Part shown: piece by piece, positions 1 to 7,541 of the stretch
Layout: each line of letters opens with the position of its first letter
Position numbering within the stretch: position 1 is the first letter of the stretch
From: an uncultured Lentisphaeria bacterium
Lineage (GTDB): Bacteria; Verrucomicrobiota; Lentisphaeria; JABSQK01; CAJWLW01
Reading direction: 5' to 3'
Assembly (NCBI GenBank): GCA_913042885.1
Contig: CAJWLW010000056.1
Coordinates: 1 to 20,887, forward strand
Length of the DNA: 20,887 bases
Notes under the pieces: model-generated
Told to the model about the DNA's origin: nothing
Databases searched by the model: none
What the model saw: only the letters and a program-made list of their open reading frames with translations
Program-made: the position numbers and the translations under genes

Positions 1-662
1 GGACCAAGCCCTGGAAGACGTTTCCCGGGATCCTGGAGGATACGCTCGTGGAGGGGTACACGCTTCCCTGGAAGGGAGACGCGTATCACCCACTGGCCGC
101 ACAGGCAGGCAACGTTTTCACGCTCGAAAGGGGGGGCGGAGTCGTCCTGTCGGGAGGAGCGTATCTCACCACCAATGGGCCGTGCACCGCCCTCAGCACC
201 GCGCTCTCTAAAGCGGGAGACCTCACCCTGGAGGTCGTGATGCGCCCAGCGAATCTGACCCAGACCGGTCCGGCGCGGATTGTCTCGATCTCCCAGGGTT
301 CAGCGAACCGCAACCTCATGCTGGGCCAGTCAAAGGACATGCTTGTGGTCCGCCTCCGGACCACCGAGACGAGCCCCAACGGGACCAATCCCGCGCTTCA
401 TACAAAGGCGGGTGTCCTGACCGGCGAGCGGCAGCATCTTGTTTTCGTTCGGAAAGCAGAGACGCACACGCTCTATGTCGACGGAACCCCCGTCGCGTCA
501 CTCACCGTCCCCGGTGATCTCAGCACGTGGGACCATGCCATGCCGCTCCTCGTCGGCAACGAGACGGGAGGCGATCGGACCTGGGAGGGAGAGGTATATG
601 GCGTCACCTTCTTCTCCCGCGCCTTCACCGCCGAGGAGGTCGGTCGCAGAGTCCCCCGGTGA
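1..662 (+). CDS. LamG/concanavalin A-like jelly-roll domain protein, 5'-truncated by the window edge
   Basis: The frame is open from position 3 to the TGA at 660-662, so the gene starts outside the window; the GTG at 48 is probably internal. The visible C-terminal part of about 219 residues reads as a LamG-type beta-sandwich. It alternates hydrophobic strands with 'GDLTLEVVMRP', 'GERQHLVFVR', 'THTLYVDGTPVAS' and a final 'GEVYGVTFFSRAFTAEEV'. The last element is the usual closing strand-helix of LamG domains, just before the C-terminus. Such domains bind glycans or act as structural modules on secreted or surface proteins, and in planctomycete-like genomes often sit at the end of large multidomain proteins. 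No catalytic residues can be assigned. The identity of the whole protein is unknown because its N-terminal part is missing. Confidence 0.75.
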   Translation, partial: TKPWKTFPGILEDTLVEGYTLPWKGDAYHPLAAQAGNVFTLERGGGVVLSGGAYLTTNGPCTALSTALSKAGDLTLEVVMRPANLTQTGPARIVSISQGSANRNLMLGQSKDMLVVRLRTTETSPNGTNPALHTKAGVLTGERQHLVFVRKAETHTLYVDGTPVASLTVPGDLSTWDHAMPLLVGNETGGDRTWEGEVYGVTFFSRAFTAEEVGRRVPR

Positions 663-799
663 ACGGTTGCGTGCTATACATGAAGGTGAATTGCAGCCGG
701 TTCTTTGTCTGCGTGCGTTGCTCCCGGAGCGGAGCGAGTTCGACCTGCAGCACGCCGATCCTTAGCTGAACGTAGGCGAGTGTATCTCAAGGAATTCGA

Positions 800-2701
800 A
801 TGAGCGACAACCTGACCAGACTTTCTGAAAATCTGTTTCACTTTGCTGACACCTGCAACGTTTATTTGATTGTCGACGGTGATGACGGTCTCGTCATTGA
901 CGCGGGTTCGGGCGCGATTCTCGAGCACCTCGAGGAGGCGGGCGTGCGGCAAGTGGAATGGGTGTTACACACCCACCATCATCGCGACCAGTGTGCCGGG
1001 ACTCCTCTATTGCACGAGCACGGGGCGCGCGTTGCTGTGCCGGAGTATGAACGTCATCTGTTCGAACAGGTCGAACTGTTCTGGCAGGCGCGCCGCACCT
1101 TTGACAACTACAACGACCGCAACACGTTTTTCTCAATCGCCGAAAACATTTCGGTCGACGCGGTTCTCGAAGACTACGAAACTTTCCAATGGCGGGAATA
1201 CCAATTCTTTGTCCTGCCCGCCAAAGGCCACACGCTGGGTTCAAGCATTCTCATTGTCCAAGTCGACGGTCGGACGATTGCTTTCACCGGCGATTTGATG
1301 AACGCCGGCGGCAAGCTCTATCAGCTTCATGCGATGGAATATACCTACGGCTCGATGGAAGGTATCCTGTTCACGATGCAATCGATTCAGGCGTTGCGCA
1401 AGCGTAACGTCGATGCCTGCTGCCCTTCGCATGGCGATCAGATCGCCGACGTGGCGAGTGACATCGACAAACTCGAGCGGCGTTTGATGGAGTGTGTGAA
1501 CCTGAGCCGTGGAATGCGCGTGTCCGTCCGCGACATGGGTGTTCCGGAATCGGTCTTTCTGCCCGAATCAAAATTCGTTCCGCTCTCACGCCATCTGTTG
1601 TGGAGCGGTGTTTGGACCTGCTCGAATTTTTATGTGATTCTCAGCGACAGCGGCAAGGCGATGTTTGTCGACTATGGACATAGCTTCTGGCCGCACATGC
1701 ATATCGGTCCGGACCACGACGGGCTGGAATCCATGCGGTTCATCGAGCACCATCTGGACGAGTTGCGTGACGATTACGGCGTCACCGACTTTGATCTGGT
1801 CGTGCCCACCCACATCCACGACGACCACACGTGCGGCATCCCGTTCCTGCAACGGCATCACGGAACCACGTGCTGGGCGTTGGCCGAGGTGGGGCAGGTG
1901 CTGGCCGACCCGGCCGCCTGGACCAGTACACCCTGCACGTTCTCCAAACCCATCCGCATCGACCGTTGGTTGAAAGACGGCGAAACGTTCCAGTGGGAGG
2001 AGTTCGAGTTCGAGATTCACTTTGCACCGGGACAGACTGAATTTCATTCTGTGTATGCCGGCATGATTGATGGCCGCAAGATCGCTTTCACAGGTGATAA
2101 CTACTTCCTGGCGGAAGTGTTTGCCGGCGGCAAGGCCGAAATGAAGCCCTACCAGACCACAGTGCTGCGCAACAGCTTCCAACTTGGCATGCACCGCCGC
2201 TGTGCCGAGGTCATGCGCAAGATCAATCCTGAGTTGATCTGTCCAGGACATTACGACGTGTTGCCGTGTGTGAAGCAGGATTTGGATGCGTACTGCGACT
2301 TCATCGCCCGCAAGGAACGCGTCTTCGGCGAACTGGTCGGCGAACCGGCGGATCACTACATCGACCTGTTTTGGGCCAGGCTGCTGCCGTACGTGGCGGT
2401 CGTTGAGCCCGGCCAGACGCTTGAGTACCGCCTATTATTAAGAAATAATTTTCAGCATCCCGTCAGCTATGAAGCTCGGCTGCTCGCTCCAAACGGTTGG
2501 CGCGTCTCCCCGGAATTTTGCGGTTTACAACTGGATGCAGGCGCCCGCGGCGAAATGGAACTCACCGCTGTTGCTCCCAATTCGCCCGACAACATTCGCC
2601 GTTTGATGACGGCCGAGATCAAGATCGATGGTCAGTCCCAAGGCCCGTTCAGCGAAGCCCTCGTCACCGTTCGACCGCTGGCAGCGAAAGGGGCACAATG
2701 A
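800..2701 (+). CDS. Tandem metallo-beta-lactamase-fold hydrolase with C-terminal beta-sandwich
   Basis: A 633-residue protein starting at ATG 800 behind AAGGA at 789-793 (6-nt gap). It carries two metallo-beta-lactamase (MBL) fold halves. The first (about 5-235) has THHHRDQ at 58-64, H144 in KGHTLGS, TGD at 163-165 and H211. The second (about 260-505) has a complete THIHDDH at 337-343, TGD at 431-433 and H484 in CPGH. The family is zinc or di-iron hydrolases acting on lactones, thioesters, phosphodiesters and similar bonds. Each half has lost one canonical metal ligand: Q64 replaces the last His of HxHxDH in half 1, and Q412 replaces the middle His in half 2, with H416 nearby. A tail of about 100 residues (530-633) looks like an Ig-like or NEW3-like beta-sandwich. 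No signal peptide is visible, so it is probably cytoplasmic. The substrate is unknown. Its stop overlaps the start of the next short ORF (ATGA). Confidence 0.88.
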   Translation: MSDNLTRLSENLFHFADTCNVYLIVDGDDGLVIDAGSGAILEHLEEAGVRQVEWVLHTHHHRDQCAGTPLLHEHGARVAVPEYERHLFEQVELFWQARRTFDNYNDRNTFFSIAENISVDAVLEDYETFQWREYQFFVLPAKGHTLGSSILIVQVDGRTIAFTGDLMNAGGKLYQLHAMEYTYGSMEGILFTMQSIQALRKRNVDACCPSHGDQIADVASDIDKLERRLMECVNLSRGMRVSVRDMGVPESVFLPESKFVPLSRHLLWSGVWTCSNFYVILSDSGKAMFVDYGHSFWPHMHIGPDHDGLESMRFIEHHLDELRDDYGVTDFDLVVPTHIHDDHTCGIPFLQRHHGTTCWALAEVGQVLADPAAWTSTPCTFSKPIRIDRWLKDGETFQWEEFEFEIHFAPGQTEFHSVYAGMIDGRKIAFTGDNYFLAEVFAGGKAEMKPYQTTVLRNSFQLGMHRRCAEVMRKINPELICPGHYDVLPCVKQDLDAYCDFIARKERVFGELVGEPADHYIDLFWARLLPYVAVVEPGQTLEYRLLLRNNFQHPVSYEARLLAPNGWRVSPEFCGLQLDAGARGEMELTAVAPNSPDNIRRLMTAEIKIDGQSQGPFSEALVTVRPLAAKGAQ

Positions 2702-2805
2702 TCACGACTGTTGGCCGCGGCGAGTGCTTTGATGCAGAGGGCAATATTTACATTGTAGAGTGGATCGTCGGCGGCCGAATCACGAAGCTAACGAAGCTAA
2801 ACTAA
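2698..2805 (+). pseudogene. 35-residue ORF resembling the C-terminus of an NHL-repeat beta-propeller protein
   Basis: ATG 2698 overlaps the stop of the MBL gene in an ATGA junction, so it could be translated by coupling. The product contains 'CFDAEGNIYIVEW' followed by 'GRITKL', the typical last blade of NHL/six-bladed propeller proteins (general pattern: hydrophobic-D-x-x-G-N-aromatic-Y-V). It is only 35 residues, against roughly 300 for a full propeller, so I read it as a 3' remnant or an internally deleted gene. A perfect 9-bp tandem duplication at its end encodes TKL-TKL. It could also be a small protein in its own right. The assignment rests on one motif. Confidence 0.45.
2782..2799 (+). 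repeat. 9-bp perfect tandem duplication (acgaagcta x2)
   Basis: Two abutting identical 9-mers lie at 2782-2790 and 2791-2799, inside the last codons of the NHL-like remnant. They add three residues in frame. This looks like a replication-slippage product. Confidence 0.8.
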
Positions 2806-2836
2806 ATAAGTTTACGCAATGTGGCGGAGATGGTGT

Positions 2837-2859
2837 TATATAAAATACAGTAAGAGGAG
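2837..2859 (+). promoter_or_regulatory. AT-rich -10-like element and strong Shine-Dalgarno ahead of the short ORF at 2869
   Basis: An AT-rich run at 2837-2846 (tatataaaat) stands out against the GC-rich surroundings and could be a -10 box, although no convincing -35 box lies at the right distance. AAGAGGAG at 2852-2859 is a very good ribosome binding site, 9 nt before ATG 2869. Together they suggest that a real gene once began here. Confidence 0.4.
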
Positions 2860-2868
2860 AACACAAAA

Positions 2869-3015
2869 ATGAACGATACATCATCGACCGAGTCGGTACG
2901 ATCCTGGCTGAGCAAGTTCGCATCGGCCTTGGAGCGTGGTGACGCGGCGACGGCGGCGGAAGATAGCGCGACAGCAGTTGATGAAAATGTGAAATTATTT
3001 CTGCGTGGATCCTAA
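2869..3015 (+). pseudogene. 48-residue ORF resembling the N-terminus of an NTF2-like/flavin monooxygenase-type protein
   Basis: ATG 2869 sits 9 nt after a strong Shine-Dalgarno (2852-2859). The first 28 or so residues, including 'VRSWLSKFASALERGDAAT', resemble the start of an NTF2/SnoaL-like module found at the N-terminus of some FAD-dependent monooxygenases, where a helix with 'F..AL..GDA' begins the fold. The reading frame then drifts ('VDENVKLFLRGS') and stops after 48 codons, far short of the roughly 120 residues of an NTF2 fold or 600 of the monooxygenase. I interpret it as a 5' remnant cut by deletion or rearrangement. A genuine small protein cannot be excluded, because the translation signals are intact. 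Confidence 0.35.
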
Positions 3016-3189
3016 CGTGACAGAGCCGCAACCAATTCCGCGCCCGCACCGAAGCAGATTCTGACCGGGTGGCGGAGGAGTTTCGTGGATGCGGTGCCGA
3101 CGCGCTCGTGGTTGCCGGCGACCCCGCGCGAGCGGAACAGGGGTATCTCTCACGATGCATGGTCGTTCTCTCGATTCAGGACTTGTTGC

Positions 3190-4113
3190 CTATTCGTCCG
3201 GATGCCAGTGCAGCACGCCCATGTGGTAGCGCTCGTGCGCGGCGATGCCGCTGCAATACCAGGCGGTCACCAGCTTGCCGTCCGCGTCCACGACGGTCGA
3301 GGGATAGCCCAGGTCAGACGGTTCGAGCGCCACCAGTCGCATCGGCGGACGCCACGTCTGTCCGGCATCATCGCTGAGGCGTGCCTCGATACCGTGGTGG
3401 CCTTCCCGGCGGTCGCCATAGGTAAGGAGCACCCGACCGTCGGGCAGATTCAACAGATGCGCCGGATGCTGGCCCCCCTCGGATACTGCCTGTTCACGGC
3501 TCCACTTCCGCCCGTGGTCGGCCGAGCGGAAGAGTTCGAGGTGCTCGTCGCCCAGCGTGCGGGCGCAGGCCAGCACTTGACCGTCCGGGAGCACCAGCGG
3601 GGCCGTCTCATTGATCGCATTCTCCTGGATGCACCCGCGGATCTGCCAGGACCGACCGTCGTCGGCGCTGGTGTAGAAGCAGCAGTCGTGTTCGCTGTAG
3701 ACGCAGACGCCCAGAGCGCCGTCTTGCAACTGAACGATGTCGCCGAAGGGAATGACATGATCCGACTCCCCTTCCGGTGGCTGCAACATTGCGGACTGCG
3801 TCCACGATTTGCCTCCGTCGCTGGAACGACACACCCACGGCGGCAGCGGGGGAGTCCGAGCCGGCGGTTCGGCTGGACGTTCGCCCTTGCGTGGTCGATG
3901 GCCCCAGCCGGAAGCGAGTATCACCAGGTCCCCGTTGGCTGCCAGGCCGGCGGCCACGTTCATGCGGTTGGTGCCCGGTTCGTGCGGCGCCGGGGTGCCG
4001 CGCCGGTGCCAGGTCCGGCCACCGTCCTCGCTGGCCCAGCATTCCACGTCGCCTTGCCATTTTCCATGGCAGGGCTGGTTGAAGATCGTCGCAACGATCG
4101 CGCCGTCCGGCAT
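3190..4113 (-). CDS. Sialidase-like BNR/Asp-box beta-propeller protein (frameshifted 5' end)
   Basis: The 307 residues from ATG 4113 contain five Asp boxes of the S-x-D-x-G-x-x-W type at about 28-35, 97-104, 149-156, 197-204 and 247-254, the signature of the six-bladed propeller of sialidases (exo-alpha-sialidase/BNR family). The strong family-like stretch does not begin at this ATG: coding similarity continues upstream in the same frame ('IAIDNVCAWPNLTK') to about 4165, with no start codon before a TGA at 4225-4227. The natural start seems to be ATG 4232 in another frame. No signal peptide is seen, so the enzyme may act on imported oligosaccharides. It lies 96 nt downstream of the aldo/keto reductase if 4232 is the start, and is the last gene of the minus-strand run. 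True sialidase activity is not established; many BNR proteins of this length have unknown substrates. Confidence 0.8.
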   Translation of the reverse strand: MPDGAIVATIFNQPCHGKWQGDVECWASEDGGRTWHRRGTPAPHEPGTNRMNVAAGLAANGDLVILASGWGHRPRKGERPAEPPARTPPLPPWVCRSSDGGKSWTQSAMLQPPEGESDHVIPFGDIVQLQDGALGVCVYSEHDCCFYTSADDGRSWQIRGCIQENAINETAPLVLPDGQVLACARTLGDEHLELFRSADHGRKWSREQAVSEGGQHPAHLLNLPDGRVLLTYGDRREGHHGIEARLSDDAGQTWRPPMRLVALEPSDLGYPSTVVDADGKLVTAWYCSGIAAHERYHMGVLHWHPDE

Positions 4114-4172
4114 CTTCGTCAGATTCGGCCAGGCGCAGACGTTGTCGATCGCGATGTAGCGTTCCGTGGCGA

Positions 4173-4232
4173 TTAGTGATCCAGGCAGAGCCCGTCGCCA
4201 ATGGTCAGAACTTCTGCTGATTGCTCAGTCAT
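4173..4232 (-). pseudogene. Out-of-frame 5' segment of the sialidase-like gene
   Basis: Starting at ATG 4232 the frame reads 'MTEQSAEVLTIGDGLCLDH' and meets TAA at 4173-4175. The propeller frame continues immediately with 'LIATERYIAIDN'. The two halves would form one plausible N-terminus if one base were added near 4165-4178 (or two removed). I therefore treat this as the displaced start of the neighbouring gene. The cause may be a real frameshift, a sequencing or assembly error, or programmed -1 frameshifting; I see no clear slippery heptamer. Confidence 0.45.
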
Positions 4233-4328
4233 GTTGGTCGTCCGTTCCGTGATGGTCTCATTTCATTTGTGCCCGGGTTGGTCTCGTCTTGTGAGTCCCC
4301 AAGTCGTAACCGGTAACGGCGCACAGTA

Positions 4329-5345
4329 CTACTGTCCAGCAGCTACTTCCATTACTGTTTCGATCTCTGCTTCGGTCATTGGATCGAGCTCGGCGGCAGC
4401 CGCGTTTTCAACTGCTTCCTGCGGCATGGACATTCCGGTAACCAGCACCGAGACCGCCGGCTCGGAGAGTGCGAAGCGCAGGGCGAGGCGCCTGAGGGAC
4501 GCCGCGTCGTTGTCCACAAACGCCGCAAGTCTTTCCACCCTGGTCACCAGCTCCCGGGTCTGATAATAGGCGGGATCGCTGGGTTCAAAGAACTCTTCCT
4601 TCCGTTTCAGAACAAGTTCCGGATTGCCTGTGAGCAACCCCTGGTAGAAAGCCCCGCCCAGGATGACGCCAACGCCCATCTGACGGGCCAGCGGGAACAG
4701 TGTTTCCTTTGCATCCTGGACCAGCAGGTTGAAGGAGTTGTAGGTGAGCACAACATCAAATACCCCCGATTGCACCGCCGGGACCAGCTCCGGCAACTGG
4801 CCGCTGGCCCCAATAAGACCGACGAGATTCGCCTGCTGCAGTTCGTGCATTGCGTCCAGCATGCCTTCCGACCGGACCCGGTCCACGGCGTTTTCCCGCT
4901 CACCGTACTGGTCGAGGCTGTGAATCAGGACCAGGTCCAGCCGATCTATTTGCAGCCGGGACAGACTGTTGCGGACCTGCTCAAAAATCTCGTCGCGGGT
5001 CGGCATCCGGCTGTCGCCCCAACTGCCGCACACCCCGATTTTGCTGCACACCAGCCACTGCTCGCGATGGTCCTTCAAGTATTGCCCGAAGACCAGTTCG
5101 CTGTCGCCGTACGAGGGGGCGGTGTCAACGAAATTCATCCCTGCCGAAGAGGCGCAAGCCATCGTTTCTGCAAACGTCGCCGGCACCACTTGAAAGAGCT
5201 TGACGGTATTGTAGTCATAGGGCTGAAGCATGTCAGGGCTTGCCCCCGGCGGCACGATAGGCCCGTACTTGCCGGCAGCGCCCATGCCGCCTATGCCGAC
5301 TTCGCCGACCCTCAGTCCGGACTTTCCCAAGGTCCGATAGCGCAT
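4329..5345 (-). CDS. Aldo/keto reductase family oxidoreductase
   Basis: A 338-residue NAD(P)-dependent oxidoreductase of the aldo/keto reductase TIM-barrel family. Counted from the TTG at 5363, the catalytic tetrad is visible as D80 and Y85 in 'VDTAPSYGDSE', K108 in 'VCSKIG' and H148 in 'LVLIHSLD'; subtract 6 for the preferred start. I prefer ATG 5343-5345 because AAAGGAG (5353-5359) lies 7 nt upstream, and the longer TTG start would bury that ribosome binding site inside the coding region. The N-terminus 'MRYRTLGKSGLRVGEVGIGG' is typical for the family. The residue set and length fit aldose or sugar-lactone-forming dehydrogenases. It follows the two permease genes after 155 nt and precedes the sialidase-like gene, so a role in oxidising or reducing an imported sugar is likely but unproven. 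Confidence 0.9.
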   Translation of the reverse strand: MRYRTLGKSGLRVGEVGIGGMGAAGKYGPIVPPGASPDMLQPYDYNTVKLFQVVPATFAETMACASSAGMNFVDTAPSYGDSELVFGQYLKDHREQWLVCSKIGVCGSWGDSRMPTRDEIFEQVRNSLSRLQIDRLDLVLIHSLDQYGERENAVDRVRSEGMLDAMHELQQANLVGLIGASGQLPELVPAVQSGVFDVVLTYNSFNLLVQDAKETLFPLARQMGVGVILGGAFYQGLLTGNPELVLKRKEEFFEPSDPAYYQTRELVTRVERLAAFVDNDAASLRRLALRFALSEPAVSVLVTGMSMPQEAVENAAAAELDPMTEAEIETVMEVAAGQ

Positions 5346-5500
5346 GCCTGTACTCCTTTGCAATTTGTCTCCGTGCCGTGTGCCGAGGGCATGCGGCAGG
5401 AAAACGCGTCGGGACTACTATACTGCTGCCCTTGGCAATCGTACCCGCGATCGTCTGCTGCAGCGGTTTCGATTGCCACGTGGTTGCAGTGTCGAGTGGT

Positions 5501-7516
5501 TCATTTTTCCACCGGCACAACGATACCGCGGATGATGATGTTCTGACAAAAGACAAATACCAGAAACGTCGGCATTGCCGCAATGACGAGTGAGGCGTAG
5601 ACGACCGACTGATGCGAGATGCTCTGCAGTTGGAAGATCCACACCATCAGTGTCCACATGTCCTGGTCCGGAATGATTATCAACGCCATCATGAATGCAC
5701 TGTAGGCGCCGGTGAACGCGCCCAGCGCGATGACTGCGAGGACCGGCTGCGACAGACTCATGGTGATGGTCCAGAATTTCGTCCACTCGCCAGCGCCGTC
5801 GATCTCCGCCGCCTCATAAAGCTCGCGGGGCAGACTGTCGAAGAAACCCTTGAGCAGAAAGATGAAAAAACCGTTGGCCATGCCCGGCAGGATCAGTGCC
5901 CAAAACGTGTTCAGCAACGTGATGTTCGGCCGCTGCATGATGACTGGGATACCCCAGGCCCCGACCACGATGCCCAATCCCAGGGCCAGGGTCATGCGCA
6001 GCACTTCGGATCGGTTGGGCATGATTCGCCCGAACGCCCAGAGTGCTATCACGAAGGTCGCGGCACCGGCGACAATGGGCCAGAGCGGAAAGCGCTTCAG
6101 CAGCAGGAACCCCGGAATCATGGTCACCTCGCCGGGAAAGGCCATTGTTGCCATGCAAAAGAGCAGGATCGCGTAGGTGGCCGGCAGTTTGTAGCGGCTG
6201 AGGGCGTAGGCCGCCAGGGGATTGACGAGCAATGCGGTGCTGATCGCCAGGAAGCAGTAGATCAGGGTATTGACGATCCCGCGGCCGTGAAGCAGGATGT
6301 ACGCAAGAACCTGCTTGTAGTTGCGCGTTGTGAATTCCCAGCGCAACGCGGATCGATGGCTCATGACATCGTGATAGTCGACCGCGGCGATGGGCAGTTT
6401 CAGCGGCGAGATCGCGGCTGGCGAGACGTCCCGACGCTGAGCCACGTACTCCTCGAAAGCTTGTCGCGGGCCGTAGACCGTGATGCTCTCGACAGGGCAT
6501 GCCTGCGGGTCGGTGATGAAGTCATTCCAGTCCACTCGCGCAATTGGCGACGTCGGTACAGTAAGCGGAAAAGGAATCTCTGCGAGTGATCGGTAGGCGG
6601 TACCGTAGCTTCTGTTGAACTCGTCGATACTGTCGGCGTATTTAAGGGCTATATGCTGTCCGTAGGGGGCCGCGAGTTCCGGCTGAAGTCGAACGAAGGC
6701 GAGATTGAGTTCTGTGCGGACGAACGCCTCCCAATCCTGCCGGATGAGGCCGTCGGCCGGCACCCGGTGGGTGAGAAACACGTCGTGGTAGCTGTCGTGG
6801 TTTGTGCTGTGCAAGCGGTTGTATTCATTGATGTCGCTGGTGTACTTGGGCTTTAGGTAGGTGCGCCAAAAGACCGCGTCGATATTGAAGATCATTCGAT
6901 CGTGGACAGGCCGCGACTCCTTGAATTCGCGATACGGCAGTTCGATGCCCTCGAACTGGGGATTGTAGCGCCGGGAATAGCCCATGCTGTCCGTGGGCGG
7001 CGACACGGCGACCCAGCTATTGTAGGGGATAGCCATAGCGAGCCGGCAGGCGTCGATGTCGCCATCGTACTGCTTGTACATCTTCCGTCGGAACAGGCGC
7101 GCGTTGATCGGCAGCATGCCGCCGCCGCCGGCATGGCCGAGGGCGTACCAGTCCGGGGGCAGGTCGACTTCGCGGCGCCAGTCGAGAAAGGCCTCTACGA
7201 GTTGCCCGTCTGCCGCCACGATTGGTTCGATCTTGCGCCAACTGCCGATTTCCTCCCACCAGGCCATCTCGAGATGGTCTATGCGGACGTCGTACTTCGA
7301 CTCCGCGTATTTCTGAAACAGCACCCGGTCGCTGTTCCAGAATCGTGGCAGCGGCGCAATGTGATAGAAGTCCGTCTGGCTCTTCACCGAGCCGGCAAGC
7401 ATCAACAGCAGGGGGTAGATCATTGTGACGGCGCCCGTAATCAGAATGCCAAAAATGGTGGCGTACACGACGCGGACCTTCCAGTGACGGGCACCGATTT
7501 TGCTGATGATGGGCAT
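5501..7516 (-). CDS. ABC transporter permease (MalG-like) with large extracytoplasmic repeat insert
   Basis: 671 residues, more than twice the usual size of about 280 for a MalG/CUT1 permease. Residues 18-41 form the first membrane helix. Residues 45 to about 400 are a hydrophilic insert that should lie outside the membrane. From about 413 onward come the remaining membrane segments. The EAA loop is clear at about 564-590 ('LPRELYEAAEIDGAGEWTKF'), the site that contacts the ATPase. The insert contains at least two, perhaps four, related modules with a K-Y-x-x-x-I-x-E-aromatic-N start and a D-W-x-x-F end (about 224-270 and 292-337). It starts 25 nt after the fused binding protein/permease and is its obvious partner. 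No ATPase gene is in the window. The ligand is presumably a sugar or glycan fragment. Confidence 0.9.
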   Translation of the reverse strand: MPIISKIGARHWKVRVVYATIFGILITGAVTMIYPLLLMLAGSVKSQTDFYHIAPLPRFWNSDRVLFQKYAESKYDVRIDHLEMAWWEEIGSWRKIEPIVAADGQLVEAFLDWRREVDLPPDWYALGHAGGGGMLPINARLFRRKMYKQYDGDIDACRLAMAIPYNSWVAVSPPTDSMGYSRRYNPQFEGIELPYREFKESRPVHDRMIFNIDAVFWRTYLKPKYTSDINEYNRLHSTNHDSYHDVFLTHRVPADGLIRQDWEAFVRTELNLAFVRLQPELAAPYGQHIALKYADSIDEFNRSYGTAYRSLAEIPFPLTVPTSPIARVDWNDFITDPQACPVESITVYGPRQAFEEYVAQRRDVSPAAISPLKLPIAAVDYHDVMSHRSALRWEFTTRNYKQVLAYILLHGRGIVNTLIYCFLAISTALLVNPLAAYALSRYKLPATYAILLFCMATMAFPGEVTMIPGFLLLKRFPLWPIVAGAATFVIALWAFGRIMPNRSEVLRMTLALGLGIVVGAWGIPVIMQRPNITLLNTFWALILPGMANGFFIFLLKGFFDSLPRELYEAAEIDGAGEWTKFWTITMSLSQPVLAVIALGAFTGAYSAFMMALIIIPDQDMWTLMVWIFQLQSISHQSVVYASLVIAAMPTFLVFVFCQNIIIRGIVVPVEK

Positions 7517-7541
7517 TATGCGGAAGGGTTAATTGTCGTCA

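Noticed and set aside
663..799. Short frames in the gap between the LamG and MBL genes
   Set aside because: The 137-nt gap gives only Arg/Ser/Cys-rich short frames overlapping the LamG gene; no promoter, hairpin or RNA was convincing.
1586..2356. 256-codon minus-strand frame inside the MBL gene
   Set aside because: It is the reverse shadow of the MBL coding frame, which has clear metal-binding motifs; no independent start signals.
3026..3170. Plus-strand coding-like stretch after the NTF2-like remnant ('RTEADSDRVAEEFRG', 'GADALVVAGDPARAEQGYL')
   Set aside because: It looks like a fragment of a real protein, but there is no start, the frame differs from the preceding ORF and it runs into the antisense of the sialidase-like gene. 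I could not name a family.
3085..4176. Long plus-strand open frame (363 codons) over the sialidase-like gene
   Set aside because: It is antisense to a gene with five Asp boxes; the composition is typical of shadow frames.
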